The position numbers and the translations under genes were made by a program. Positions 20,937 to 32,845 of a stretch of 64,000 nucleotides of DNA are shown piece after piece. This DNA is from Phycomyces nitens (Eukaryota > Mucoromycota > Mucoromycetes > Mucorales > Phycomycetaceae): the NCBI GenBank assembly GCA_022702545.1, contig JAHRBC010000001.1, forward strand, positions 6,386,001 through 6,450,000. Direction: 5' to 3'. Each line of letters begins with the position of its first letter. Within the stretch, counting starts at the first letter, position 1. The notes below the pieces were generated by a model. The model searched no databases. It had not been told where the DNA came from and saw only the letters and a program-made list of their open reading frames with translations.

Positions 20937-23541
20937 ATGGAGAAGTCTATGCCAAACATCGCTCGCTTCTTCTCTACACTGAAAAACAGCTTGCTCGAAC
21001 CCAACGGAGCTCGGTCCGCTTATGCACAGATGGACCAAGAATCGGAGAATGAAGACGAGTATACGTCTCATAGCCTATTCTACTCCCTTCAACAAGATCA
21101 GATGGGAATCGATAGCATGCCATTGACAGAATCAAATGCATATTCAGACACAAGCCAACTAATATTTGACCAAGAAGAGCTCATGGATGAGCCCTCGGCA
21201 CTACACCTATCTACCTTATCTGCCTCTCGACTAAACCAATCAGACTATGAAGAAAGTCCAGTGAGTTTCCCATCAAACACACACACACACATATATATAT
21301 ATGTTGGCTCTATCAAACACTGCAGAGATTGACTCTAATTTATATCAGAAACCATCCGCCATATATCTAGACGTACCATCCACCTCAGCAGCACCCATCT
21401 CAACACCTCTATCGGAGTCTTTACTTCCAACCACAGCTGCGGTAAAGAATACAATGAAGATTGGCGATATATTCAATCGTATTCAACCCACCATACTTTC
21501 TAGATACCTCCTGGAATCACCACCATAAAGACAGAAAAGAAGTACAAAGACCCACTGTTTGGCCTTGTTTACTGCCTTTTAATTATCGTCTATTTCTTAT
21601 CAGGCATCTTGCTTGTTTGCACAACAGACGTGAGTATTCTTATTAGGGTATATATATTCTAACCCTAAATGAACCACAGAGCCATGCACTAGAAAAAGCA
21701 GCCAAAGGAACCACATTTAAGGCCATATCGGATAGTGCAGGCATTCTTACTCTCATGGTCCTTACGACTCTTATGGTCGGTGTCTGTTGGTTCCATGTCC
21801 TTCGCAGATTTACAAAGGTAAGCCATCAATATCATCATCAAGCCAGGTCAGTCAATTGAGTCTCATCATTGCCGGCCATCTAAAAAAAAAGGCAATCGTC
21901 TGGGGGACAGTTACATGTGTCCCAGTAATATTCTTGGTTCTGTTTATCTGGGCATTAGCAGAGTCATTCCAAAGCTACTATTATTATGGCAACCAGCCCT
22001 CCGCACAAGACTCGGGGTAAGAGTAGACAAGAGGATGATGAAAATCTATAATGATTGTTGTGGTTTGGTCCATGGCAGCAGGGATCAAGCAGACTTGATA
22101 AGAGTACTAATTGCCACGATGTTAGTCTGACCGTCATGTCCTTTATTCCATTGATCATCAGTCTTGCCTATATAAAACTCGTCTTTAGTGGTCGTCACCG
22201 TATCAAAAAGACAGTTGCAGTAATCGAGGCAAGAGACCTCTACTCTTTACGGATCTTTTTTTTTCTAATCTTTCTTTGTTTTCATAGTTGGCATGCGAGA
22301 TATTGCAATCTAATCCTGGCATCCTATTGGTATCTTTAATTCTCCTGGTTGTATTTATTGGTTTCTCTGCTCTCTGGCTCTTATTCTTTAGTCGTCTCTG
22401 GTTACTGGGACACATTGAGAAATCAGGGTCAAAGTCAGGTAAAAGATAAAGCTACGCAACATTTTAATCATTCAATTTGTTCTACTTAGAAGCAATATGG
22501 GTGGTCAATGATCATGTGAATATGTTGGTTGCATTCTATTTGTTCATATACATGTGGACAGCAGCAGTATTGATCAACATGCAGAGGTACAAATTACAGA
22601 TATATATATATATTAATATATATTATATGATATTAAACATGGATTCAATTTAGATTTGTACTTTCTGCCGTCACTGCTCAATGGTACTTTCATCGGTAAG
22701 GCAGATCTTTAGACAGGCGACCAGCTGAAAAAAAAACTTTTCTTCTTCTTTGCTCTTTAGACATGAACCTGCAACAACAAACAGCGAAAAGGCATGGAAG
22801 AGTGCGTTGATAAGAGGATCAACGACCTCGCTAGGAACGCTTGCTTTTGGTGGTCTTGTTCTTACTCTTGTCCAGAGCATGCATCTCTTGACCCAATATA
22901 TGAAAAAGGTATATTGAATGATATCAATAACCAAGATATGTACAGATATTCTAAAAAATCTGGCCCAAAGTATGTCAAGAAGAGTAGGCCATTTGTGTGG
23001 ATCGTATCCATCTTTTTGGTCTATCTAGAGGCCATTGTCAGCCAAATCAATCACTATACCATAAGTCTTGCAGGAATTACAGGCGAAAGCTTTTGCTCTT
23101 CGGCAAGATCAGGCACAAAGATGTTTAGAAGAAATCTGTTGTCAGGACTGTTGGGTGGTAATACAAGGCAATAGTTGCAATAATCGGTTGGTTAACTGTT
23201 TTATTAGACCTGTTGACAAAGCTTATTCTGTATATCGGTGCCTTGGTGATTTCTCTTGTGTCAGGGCTAGGAACCTATGTGTTTGCAACCCACACCCTCC
23301 ATTCTCCACATGGATATATAATTGGTATGCTGGCTGCCATTGTACCAATGTACATATCACAGTTCTTTTCATATACCATGATGAGCATGTAAGTAGTTTT
23401 TTTTTTGAATGTAGACAAGCAAGAGGCTGACCATTGAACACCAATAGTGTTGATGCTTCATTTCTCTGTTACGCCATTGATCTCGACACTGGCATGGTCC
23501 ACTTGTCTAGTGCTCACACAGTATTCTCTGGTTTTGATTAA
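20937..23541 (+). CDS. Choline transporter-like membrane protein (CTL/SLC44, Pns1 type)
   Basis: A multi-exon gene of about a dozen exons; the first are 20937-21260, 21349-21441 and 21504-21629. A hydrophilic N-terminus (MEKSMPNIARFFSTLKNSLL, then acidic/Ser-rich) precedes KKYKDPLFGLVYC and the first membrane span. Further spans include ILTLMVLTTLMVGVCWF, VIFLVLFIWALAES, FIPLIISLAYIKLVF, ILLVSLILLVVFIGFSALWL and VAFYLFIYMWTAAVL. The late conserved CTL block is present: SAVTAQWYFHRH, SLGTLAFGGLVLTLVQ, NHYTISLAGITGESFC and IGMLAAIVPMYISQFFSYTMM. The C-terminus is VDASFLCYAIDLDTGM...SGFD. Fungal Pns1 proteins are plasma-membrane members of unknown substrate; vertebrate relatives move choline. 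The intron after AVIE appears to use a GC donor (GCAAGA), since keeping VIE restores alignment with the family. Confidence 0.88.
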
Positions 23542-24188
23542 GAGAATCTTCTAGTTTGGAAATTATTATATACATATATTCTAATTCATCTCTCCCCTTA
23601 CTTTTCTTGCCCAAACTTTTATTCTGTTACCAAAAATTATATCTTAAACGATTTCACTCCATATTACACTATATAAATACAATCTTATCTTTACAAACAA
23701 AATCATCTAATTACATCATAGTTTGAATCTTTGACCTTTAACAAGAGGGATATAATATCACTTGAATGGCCATTCTTATATTGCAAGGGCCAATAAAATA
23801 TAATCTATAAAAAGTACGGTAGTTTCAATATTCATATTATTAATTGTAAAGTAAGTTTGCAGATTATTGTCTATTGAAATAAAAAATAAATAAAAAATAA
23901 ATAGTCGATTCGATTGTCATTCGAAATTTACACAAATTTAAAGTTGGTAGAATATCAGCATCACACAGTATGAAAATATGAACTAGTACAAAACTTTCTT
24001 TCTTTTTATATAGAAAACTATCGACAAGAGTCACCGAGATCAAGAGCTCCCCCTGTTCTCAATTCATATTAAACATTACAAAATATCCTAATGTAGGATG
24101 TTGGGCTTAGAATCGAAAGCATGCATCGATTGTCCCACATACAAAATGTGGATATAAAACCATCGGGACTCCTTATTCTCTTCTTATT
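23542..24188. other. Intergenic, AT-rich
   Basis: About 650 bp with no coding signal. It includes an AAAATAAATAAAAAATAAATA run near 23880 and ends in the TATA box and short leader of the F-box gene. Confidence 0.6.
24153..24159 (+). promoter_or_regulatory. TATA box of F-box gene 1
   Basis: TATAAAA 30 bp before the ATG at 24189; the leader would be very short. Confidence 0.5.
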
Positions 24189-25505
24189 ATGTTATCCAAG
24201 TTTCCTCGTGAAGTTACCTTGATCGTTGTGGCATTCTTGTCTATCGAGGACATACGCTCTTGTTCCAATGTTTGCCGGAATTGGGCCCATATCTTTGAAC
24301 AGTTTCGGTGGAATCATGTAATGACAGACCTTTCAAAAGTAATTGGTCTCCAAGAAGAAGAAAAGACGTATTGGAAGGCCTGTGGATCTCGATCAGAATA
24401 TCTATTGCTTAATTACACAAGTGATTATATCAAGAATATAGGCGTTCATTTCCGTAACGTACTAGACTTGCAATGTTACTTTCCTAATATCAAAACCCTT
24501 CGCTTTCATTTCTATGAAAAATGCATTCCAGTTGTTATATTCGCCAAGCATGGACACAATTGGAGTTCTCTGACATGCCTAGACTTGCGATACTTTGGAG
24601 ACTCATGCAAGTACCAAGTCTATACAGCCCTTGTTAATCGCATCTGATCCACCAACTGATTTTGGCATATAGACTCATTTTCGTCAAAGGAATTTATCCG
24701 TTTATTTTACAGCTTTCCATTCCTGAAACGTCTTGAATTAAAAAGAATAAATATCGATCATAATATCCTGCTGAATCCAGACGAGCAAACCGTGCCCGTC
24801 CACCTTGAATCACTCCAGATCAAGGGTGGCATCATTCCATACCGGTTCTCCCAATACTGTGCAAAAAAGTTTCCGTCTCTGCGCTCCATTTCCCTCGAAA
24901 CAATCGATTCGGCTTCGCTGTCGAATCCCTTTACCTTTGCAATAAATGAAATACTTAACTTTTGGGTACCCAAGTACCGCACTCATTTGGAAACTGGCGA
25001 TATACAGACAAAAGATGGAGATGGTGGTAATATTTTCAGAGTCGCCTGGAATCAATGCAACCAATTCAGCTTTCCAACCAAGCACCTTTTGCTGACTATC
25101 TCGGTGGATATCGAAAAGCGCGAGTTGATAAAAGAGATTTTGGCAGGAATCATGTATCATGTAAAACTATCGCTCATAACCTTGAGTGTCAATCTATCAA
25201 ACCCGCTTGGAAATCAGTGCTTACTGTTCAGCCTTCCATACACACCCTGTCTGAGGGATTTGAGTGTTCGGTATTTGGATGGAGCCGTCAACTTTGCCCT
25301 TGTTATATCGTGTGCCCCATGTCTAAAGAGAGCCATGTTTGAAATACGATTAATGTTATTCGAGGACTACGACGGCGTACCACACGGGCTGGAAAGTATA
25401 GAGCTGTGTGGGTTGTGGATAACCTCAAAGACACTAGATAATATATCGAGTGCCTGCAGCCAGGTCAAGACCATCAATATATCTCCAACCGTAAAGATCT
25501 ATTGA
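24189..25505 (+). CDS. F-box protein with leucine-rich C-terminal region
   Basis: Two exons, 24189-24610 and 24713-25505. The donor is GTACCA after SC; joining gives DSC-NFPFLKRLELKRINI in one frame, about 404 residues. The N-terminus MLSKFPREVTLIVVAFLSIEDIRSCSNVCRNW is an F-box (L-P-x-E-[VI]...C..VC+.W), the Skp1-binding module of SCF ubiquitin ligases. The remainder carries irregular leucine-rich repeats (LDLQCYFPNIKTLRFHF, WSSLTCLDLRYFGDS, HLESLQIKGG, FPSLRSISLETI, LSLITLSVNLSNPL, LRDLSVRYLDGA), the probable substrate-binding part. It ends VKTINISPTVKIY. A longer paralogue lies at 50763-52622. The target is unknown; such genes are often numerous and fast-evolving in Mucoromycota. Confidence 0.82.
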
Positions 25506-26098
25506 AATCAAGGTGTTGTAAATTATTTATTGTCATTTTTAAAACGAAGCAATAGTGGCATTTTGTAGCCATCTATTTAGTTTAATCTATTAAAAAACAT
25601 ATACATATATTATATTTATCGATATTAAACCAATGTATTTACATACTGTTGATTCAGAGACTGAAGTGTTATTTTGAGACTAAAAAATTAATAATTTAAT
25701 TAATAATAATAATTTATTTATTTTATTTTATATATATATACATTTTATTCTATGCATTGGCCCTGAAAACACTATTTTCGTAATCCCCAATTGGAATCGC
25801 CAAAGACATCTTGGGCACAATATGACTTTATGTTTTGGGAAACGCACAGTTGGATAACACGAATAAATGGCTATACATATAAATGTGACTCTTTATTTTG
25901 AGCATACCGTATATTTGTTAGTGTTGGTCTTGTCATTATTGGGTCCATAGTTTGCTCTTGTTTAAAGTAGAGCTTAAAATGACATAAGAGAGGACATTGA
26001 ACAGTCTATTTCGGATATAAACATGACGCAATTGAACCAGATCCTTTGGATATAAAGTCAATACCAGAAACTCCAAAGTAGCCCTTACTTCCACAACC
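25506..26098. other. Intergenic, AT-rich
   Basis: About 590 bp with TAATAATAATAAT and (TA)n runs near 25690-25740. No coding remnant was seen. The end holds the promoter of the BAR-protein gene. Confidence 0.6.
26051..26057 (+). promoter_or_regulatory. TATA-like element of the Gvp36-like gene
   Basis: TATAAAG 42 bp upstream of the ATG at 26099. Confidence 0.45.
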
Positions 26099-27274
26099 AT
26101 GTCTGAACCTATCCAACCCACATCTGCTACACCCAACACTATCAAGATGGTCGATGATGACCCACACCAGGTGGCACCAGCGCCCCAGGCTGCACCACAG
26201 TCCCAAGCACTCAATCCAAATGTCCTTCTCAACAATGCTATTGACGGCTTTGCTGGCATAGGCTCAAAAATCAACCCATTCGCACAAAAGATCAGCAAGA
26301 GTCTTGGCCAGGCGAGACAGGTAAAGTCAATTGAAAGAACCTTGGAATTGTAGGCTGACAATTTATCTAGTACGCACAAGAGAAGCTGGGCACAGCTGAG
26401 GAGGTTACAGAACTCCCTCAAGAATACAAGGATCTCGAAAACGTAAGTCACCCTATAATATTCAGCCATTTACATTATGCAGCGTGTAGATACTCTGCGG
26501 AATGTCCAGGCAAATCTGGTCAAGCTGACCCGTACATATGCCAGTCCTTCCTATGATTACCCCGCCCAATTACAGGAATCCTTATTGGGTATCACATCTT
26601 CAGTCACTCGGGAGATCCAGAACATGACCCTATCGACAGCAGACAGATCCAATGTGGTAGATCCTCTTGCAGAACAAAGACAGCACCCCAAGACACTCTC
26701 CCATGCACTGGCCCGCGTGGCTGCCCAGGGAGCAGAGCAAATAGGTGTAGAGGACCACTATGGCACGGCTCTGTTCAAGGTATCCACTATCACTGAAAAG
26801 GTCGGCAATGCCCAGCTGGCAATGGACGATGCCATTACGACCAGATTCACCCAACCAATGCAAACCAACCTTGCGACAGTCATTGAGCAGGCCCTCAAGG
26901 CTAGACGCATCGTTCAATCTACTCGATTGGCACTTGATACCGTAAAAGCAAGATACAAAACCACGCGCCCAGATAAGGAAGAGGCAAATCGTCTAGAGGT
27001 AGAAGAGGCAGAAAACCAATTTGTGGCCGCAGTGGAAGAGGCCACGAGTATGATGAAGGCAGCCTTGGATAATGTAAGCCTGATATGGAAAATACGCCGA
27101 TCTGTCGTCAATTCTAACCACATATCTTTATAGCCTGAGCCTTATCGTAATCTTGCAGACCTTGTGGCAGCCCAGTCTGCTTATCACAAGGAAGCACATG
27201 AACTTTTATCAGAGCTCACACCTGAATTAGATGCCCTTCGAGTAGCCCAGGAATCCCATTTTCACCACGACTAG
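26099..27274 (+). CDS. GVP36: BAR-domain protein, Gvp36 type
   Basis: Four exons, 26099-26320, 26371-26442, 26483-27073 and 27134-27274, give about 341 residues. The N-terminal 45 residues are Pro/Ala/Gln-rich. A segment INPFAQKISKSLGQARQYAQEKLG (amphipathic) leads into the helical BAR region: YKDLENRVDTLRNVQANLVKLT, YASPSYDYP, a central block with LSHALARVAAQGAEQIG, DAITTRFTQPMQTNL, and long charged helices (EEANRLEVEEAENQFVAAVEEA). It ends AQSAYHKEAHELLSELTPEL...FHHD. The Y(S/A)SP.YDYP motif and domain order match Gvp36, a yeast Golgi/endosomal BAR protein that senses or shapes curved membranes in vesicle traffic and endocytosis. All introns have GT..AG ends and preserve the frame. Confidence 0.88.
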
Positions 27275-28424
27275 AGACCCCCAATATCCTAGTGTTCTGG
27301 ATTGTCAATAATAAAAAATTATGATGTATAATGTATAAACCAGGTGTACTAGATCCTATAAAGCCAATAGCCACAAAACATCTTCATTCATCTGTCAAAT
27401 TGTAAACTACTGTAGCTCTATTAGTTCAGAGCCTGTGAAATGGGTTCAAAATGATTTGTTTAATTAGGCTCCCAGGGTGATTCACACATTAGTTATTGGG
27501 TCCTGCAGTACGACTGGCCACAAAAACATTGCAAAATTGATACAATCGATCAAATTGGTGAAAAAGGGCATTGTCCTTGTCCAGACCAGCGATAGACTCT
27601 AGAATAAAAGCCTAATCTAATTTACCTATTATAAACTCAGGTAACGCGAATGATTGGACCACTTAGACTTAATTCCCCAAGGATATAGAAATGGTTATAA
27701 GTTTTTATACAGCTTGGTGATGATGGCTACAGCATTCAAATTTAATCATACAGCAACATAAATGTCAAGTATTGATTTATAAAGTACAAAGAAGCTACAA
27801 TTGCTTATAAGCAAGCATAAGTCCAATAAGTGCCTTGAATCAAATCTACTCCTTCTCCAAGCATAAAACAAATTCAATGGCTAGTGTGTACTATTTTTGT
27901 TCCATTGCAACATTCAAATACGCTACATATTGGATATTATAAAAATATCATGGTCAATAATAAAGTCATATATGGTGCATTTAGCTTTAACTATCGACTT
28001 TTGTCGAATTTGTTTCAATTTCGTCTGATAAAACTCCGCAGGTAAAAAATAATGATATTTAACATCCGCCATACTGCAAAATATAATTATTATCTCCGCT
28101 ATGTAACCGTCGCTTACTAGCATATCTTTAAAACACTAAGGCTTTTCTTTAACGCCATTTAATTAAAAATGAAGCCGTGGGATACATTAATCAATGCTAT
28201 GAATTTCTAACGCGCGGCTCAGATTTTTGATATATTTATTTTTGCAAAAGTCTTAGGCTTTTGAAAAGTGCGTAAAAAAGTTGATATCTAAGTCCGAATG
28301 CACCATATGGGACGAATAACTTTGATTTTCTAACAAACTATCTCTTACCTTGATTATGACCACTGGCTAAACAGATTGAACCAGAACTTATACATACCCT
28401 GTCAAACAAAGATATATTAAATAA
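27275..28424. other. AT-rich, gene-poor sequence
   Basis: Start of the repeat-rich island. The open frame at 27923-28123 (-) has no recognisable domain. No promoter-plus-frame combination is convincing. Confidence 0.5.
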
Positions 28425-29700
28425 TACAACATCATTTCACTACATTCTAACATGTAATCTAGATCCTATATACAAATTTTATTTTAGTTTAATTTGTACC
28501 AATGTTGATAGCATACCTCCACGCAGCATAATTCAGATTAGAATATAGTTTCTACATAATACAAATTGAAAAATATTTAATAATTACAAGTCAAAATTAG
28601 ACTGGAAAAAATATTGGAGTTAAAATATCATACCTTTGAGATATCATACGATCAATACACTTGCTAATACTATCATTGGAAACTATTATATACACAAAAC
28701 ACTTACCTTAAAGCCCACCACCTCCCCGATCTTACCAACCAAAATTAAACAACTAGAAATATATAAACATTTTTGATCATTACGCCATGCTCGTATTCAT
28801 TTGATTTGCACTTCTAAACTACTCGAACAACTTACACTACGGAAAAATTATAGCACAAAATAAAATGAAAAATTGTTAAAAATGCTTACAAGTGTGGCAC
28901 CCAAGACATCGATTTCTAATCTACCAGGACAACTACTCAAACTATAATCAAGATAAGAAATACTAAGCTATGTTCTATATAACTTGCCGCCCAGCTCCTC
29001 CGCCATATTACCAAACACAAACCAAGTCACTACAAATATGAAATACGTATGAGCCATTCAGTCGCGATCTCATTATATTTATATACCATTCTAATCCAAT
29101 TGAACGCACACACTATTGAAAATCTATGCAACTATATAAAATGGAAGAAATGTTAGCAAAGCTATATATTTTGATTGGGATAAACTTATCTTTGTACTCT
29201 ACTCGGGCAGCTACACACACTAATATCTGAAAAACAATTTTAACATACTTTCCACCTACCTTGGCGCCCACCACCATCCCCGATTCTTCCCAACCGGAAC
29301 AAAGCTATACTAAACTGAAATCCAAGTTAGCAGTGTGTCCTCGATCGCATTCAATTAACTTACCTCCTAAACTACTCGGACGGCTAAACTACGGGACGGC
29401 TATACTACTATATAGAGTGAAGACATTGTTAACAGTGCCGTCAAGTTTGACTGGGATGGACTTACCTTTCTACTCTACTCGGACGGCTACTCTAAACAAT
29501 ATCTACACTACATTTTCTACTCTATTTTTCACCTACCTTGGAGCCCACCACCATCCCCGATTCTTCCCAACCAACTGGAACGACTGACTAGTACTGGACA
29601 TGCCAGTGAAAACTGGCACTGTATCTAGAACTAAAAAAGAAACGGATTAACAGCAACACATTTATACTTAGCTTGCAGCCCTCCACCAACCCCGTCTTGA
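28425..29700 (-). repeat. Diverged 277-bp tandem array with splice-donor-like block ends
   Basis: Reading by eye, the GCCCACCACC-type block recurs at 28713, 28989, 29266 and 29543, spacings of 276, 277 and 277 bp. Two other blocks keep the same period: one around CTAAACTACTCGGACGGC at 28806, 29083 and 29360, and one around CTACTCTACTCGGACGGC at 28908, 29185 and 29461. A half-distance copy of the first block lies at 29678. The two right-hand copies are most alike; leftward copies are progressively more diverged, with a doubtful remnant before 28700. On the minus strand several blocks end in AG|GTAAGT or AAG|GTAGGTG. The copies contain indels that break reading frame. I infer an old local amplification of a piece of minus-strand gene, now decaying. 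Confidence 0.7.
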
Positions 29701-29759
29701 ACCATCCTGATCGTCGGCCTGGCCTGGACATGCAGATGAAAACTGACCACTAAACCTAC

Positions 29760-31866
29760 AAATGTACACAAGAAATATATTAGTCTTAGCATACATGTAT
29801 TTTCGTCGATGTCTACCACCAACCTGAAAACTTACACCACATGGTCTCTACTAGCAGGTTAACAGCTTTATCCTCAGAAATAAATTGGCTCCTTTATATT
29901 GGACGCTTGTCCTCAAAGATTTTTGACCATTTTATGATGAAGTCCGGCGGTTTGAAGGGAATGTATTGGTATTCAGGTGCTGTCAGTGGATTACCAGTGG
30001 TTGAACAACTGTTCAGAATCTTTAATATATATATATATATGTCAAAGAGCCTTAAGTTTATATTGATCAACTCTAGTCGCCTGGTATCAATAATTCTGGA
30101 CTTGCATGTTGGCACCATAACATGTGCGGCTGAAAACCATTTCAGACTCTTCATAACAGGTGTTTGTTCCCGAAAGAGTCAGAAAAGTTTTCATCAAGGA
30201 TAGCCGCCGTTGTTGTCTTGGTACCGAAAGACTAGCAATTGAAAAATGAGTCTACGCCCTTTAGTGGAATTTCACCAGCTAAAGAGTTGGAACCATCTTT
30301 CATCAAGCTGAGCTTTCCGAAGTCAAGACTGTGGTGTTTCCATGCTAGGTCCAGGGGAATGGCCGCGGAAAAGGTCGTCATCAAGGCTGGCAGCTGCTGT
30401 TAAAAGTTTGCCTACGTCTTATTGATGCCAGAGAACGAGCTATTAAAAAAAGGCTCTGCGGTCTTAAACTGGACATTTGCCCATATAAGAGTCAGAACTA
30501 TCTTTCATCAAGCCCAGCTGTCTGACATCAAGACTTTGACATACTCATGTTGGAGTCAGCGAACCACCGGTAGAAAGATCAGTTGGCTTCTTTTCAATGA
30601 AAACTTTTATTGAAAAGGAATGGAGTCACTTTTCATCTTCTTGCAATCTAATGGCATTGACTTGCAATTCTCATCTTGACATGGCCTTGAAAAATGTTTC
30701 AATTTTTTTGAAACGCTCCTTGTCGAATGACGATAGGTGAGCTGTTGAGCACAAAGCGGACGTTCGGAACATGACTATAAGACCATTTGGACTTGCTCAG
30801 GCAGTGAGTGGTAGATGTAAAGTGGACCCATGTACTTGACTTTCTAATTAATAGGCGCGTGTAGAGACAAGAGACAAGTAAAGAAAAATATCAATTCTTG
30901 TGGCAAAAATACAGTGATCCAAACGTGAAAAACATCTATCCATCATCAATAACGCGTCTTTATGGTTATAAAGGGCGTGTAGTATGAGATGGAATATGGA
31001 TGAAGAGGAGATGGAAAGATATTTGTACTTACCTGGATCCAAATATTGGTTTGCGGCGATGAAATGGAAAGAGAGAGGGAAAGGGAAAAAAGCAAAACCT
31101 CGCCCCCAGTGCGCTAAGATATAGAAAAATTTTCAGGTGATGAAGTCATCAAAGTGTGGGAATGTATTGGTTTGCCATATATAGAAGCGCATACTTGTAT
31201 GTAAATAAGTTGGACTGAACTAATGTTAAGATTACTTCTTTTTCAATAGAAACAAGTAAAGAAGTAAAGAACTTTTAAATCGTAGTACCAGTTTGAAAGA
31301 AGGTGTGGTGTTCATCGGTTTGGGAATATCTTTAAAGACAGTGGTACTTGTTTGAACGGCGATTAGTTTCTCCACGTTACTCTGAAATGGCCCGTGCGCT
31401 TTTTATTCAAGAATGAAATCTCTTCAAAATTACATGAATATAAGACGTACAATATATACGTCAGGGTTACTTCTACAATATATATTCCAGTAAAAAGTTA
31501 TATACAAGCTTTAGAGATCTCATGTCAAATGGTCTTGACATGCCATTTCAATGCATCTTGTCATTGCCATGATGTGCTAATCTAATGTCGAAATCATAGT
31601 CAAAGAACTTTTGCCCTTTTTTGTAGCATCTTGGCCGTGATAACCTTTACAAACATAATAATATTAGCTTTGTAATTGAACAAGACGTACAGTGGACGAC
31701 TATAGAATGGTCTAGATAAATATTTATAACGGATGTTCTTTGTTAATTAAAAGTACAGGTGATATATGATGTTTGATATATATCTGCTGCTTTTGTATTA
31801 TTACAGTGAGATATATGGATGTGTTAGCATCTTTTAAATAAAAAATAATATGGACCCGACATTTGC
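29760..31866 (-). other. Decayed coding-like remnants, no intact gene
   Basis: GC content rises relative to neighbours and the minus strand gives protein-like fragments interrupted by stops: an 86-residue frame at 29894-30154 (MKSLKWFSAAHVMV...FEDKRPI), and two related segments near 30281-30325 and 30489-30533 sharing ATCTTTCATCAAGC, about 210 bp apart. Translated on the minus strand these read SLDFGKLSLMKDGSNS and SLDVRQLGLMKDSSDS. A GGATCCAG|GTAAGTAC donor-like site lies near 31030. I do not recognise the family. Together with the 277-bp array it could be one dead, exon-amplified minus-strand gene. Confidence 0.35.
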
Positions 31867-32164
31867 TGTATAACTGACACTTCGGCTCTTATTGTGGTAT
31901 ACACACCACAGTTGAGGGAAATACAGACTCCACAACCGATCTCCGGTTACTACTTGCTAATGACCCTGGCAAGTTAACATCTCAGGAATAGTTACACACC
32001 AGGCACACGTACACTTCACACTGCTACTGTGATAACCAACCATTACACGACGGGGACTCTAATTACAAGGGAATTTGAATAATAGTATATAAGCAATCAT
32101 AATATTCTTTCTTCAATAAATAACATTCTCACAGTGTTCTTATTTTCCTTCAAAGATACTAACA
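31867..32164 (+). repeat. LTR-like sequence, plus orientation (left arm of inverted pair)
   Basis: A 298-bp unit beginning TGTATAACTGACAC and ending GATACTAACA (TG...CA), with a TATATAAG box at about 32086 followed by AATAAATA at about 32114. That is the order of promoter and poly(A) signal in a retrotransposon LTR. Its reverse complement is present at 32556-32844 at roughly 80-85% identity by eye, with one block of over 25 identical bases (around CTAATGACCCTGGCAAGTTA). No internal gag/pol sequence lies between the two copies. Confidence 0.75.
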
Positions 32165-32555
32165 AACCATATACCTCATGCATTATTAAAAATAATAAAT
32201 TCTTGAACAAATACGCACAGAAAGAGATGGCTAATAGCTATGTTTTGGTTATAGTCATTATAGTGATATTGTGTACTATGTAAAGTAGATATATCAGATT
32301 GAGTTTACCTATACATATTTTGTGATTTCCATACAATCTCTTTTGTCATTGTCAAGATCTACCAAACAAACAAAGTGTTGGATTATTTGCGACTATGTTA
32401 ACCTGTCGGCTTTTGTAGTTTTTATAAAGTTATTTTATATCTCAATCAATTCTGTGGAAAATGATTTAGAAATGGAGTATATGCACCAATGGTTGTATTA
32501 TTCTCTGTTGACAGGATCCATGTAACATTAATATTCGGCTTTGAGGTATATGTTT

Positions 32556-32844
32556 TGTCAGTATCTTGTGGGGAAACAAGAATACTGTGAGAGTGGTATT
32601 TATTGAAGAAAGAATATTATGATTGCTTATTTACTATTATTCAGATCCTCTTATAATTAAGGTCCCTGTCGTGTAATGGTTGATTATCACTGTAGCATTA
32701 TGAAGTATATGTGTGCTTAGTCTGTAACTATTGAAATGCTAACTTGCCAGGGTCATTAGCAAGTAGTGACCGGAAATTGGTCGTGAAGTCTTTATTTCAA
32801 TCAGCTGTGGTTTTTATATCACAGCCGGCTAGTGAGTTGTAAAA
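32556..32844 (-). repeat. LTR-like sequence, minus orientation (right arm of inverted pair)
   Basis: Reverse-complement partner of 31867-32164. On the minus strand it ends GATACTGACA and carries the CAATCATAATATTCTTTC and CAATAAATACCACTC stretches seen in the other copy. Its 5' end (minus strand) starts within a Tc1-type transposase remnant, implying insertion there. Confidence 0.75.
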
Positions 32845-32845
32845 T

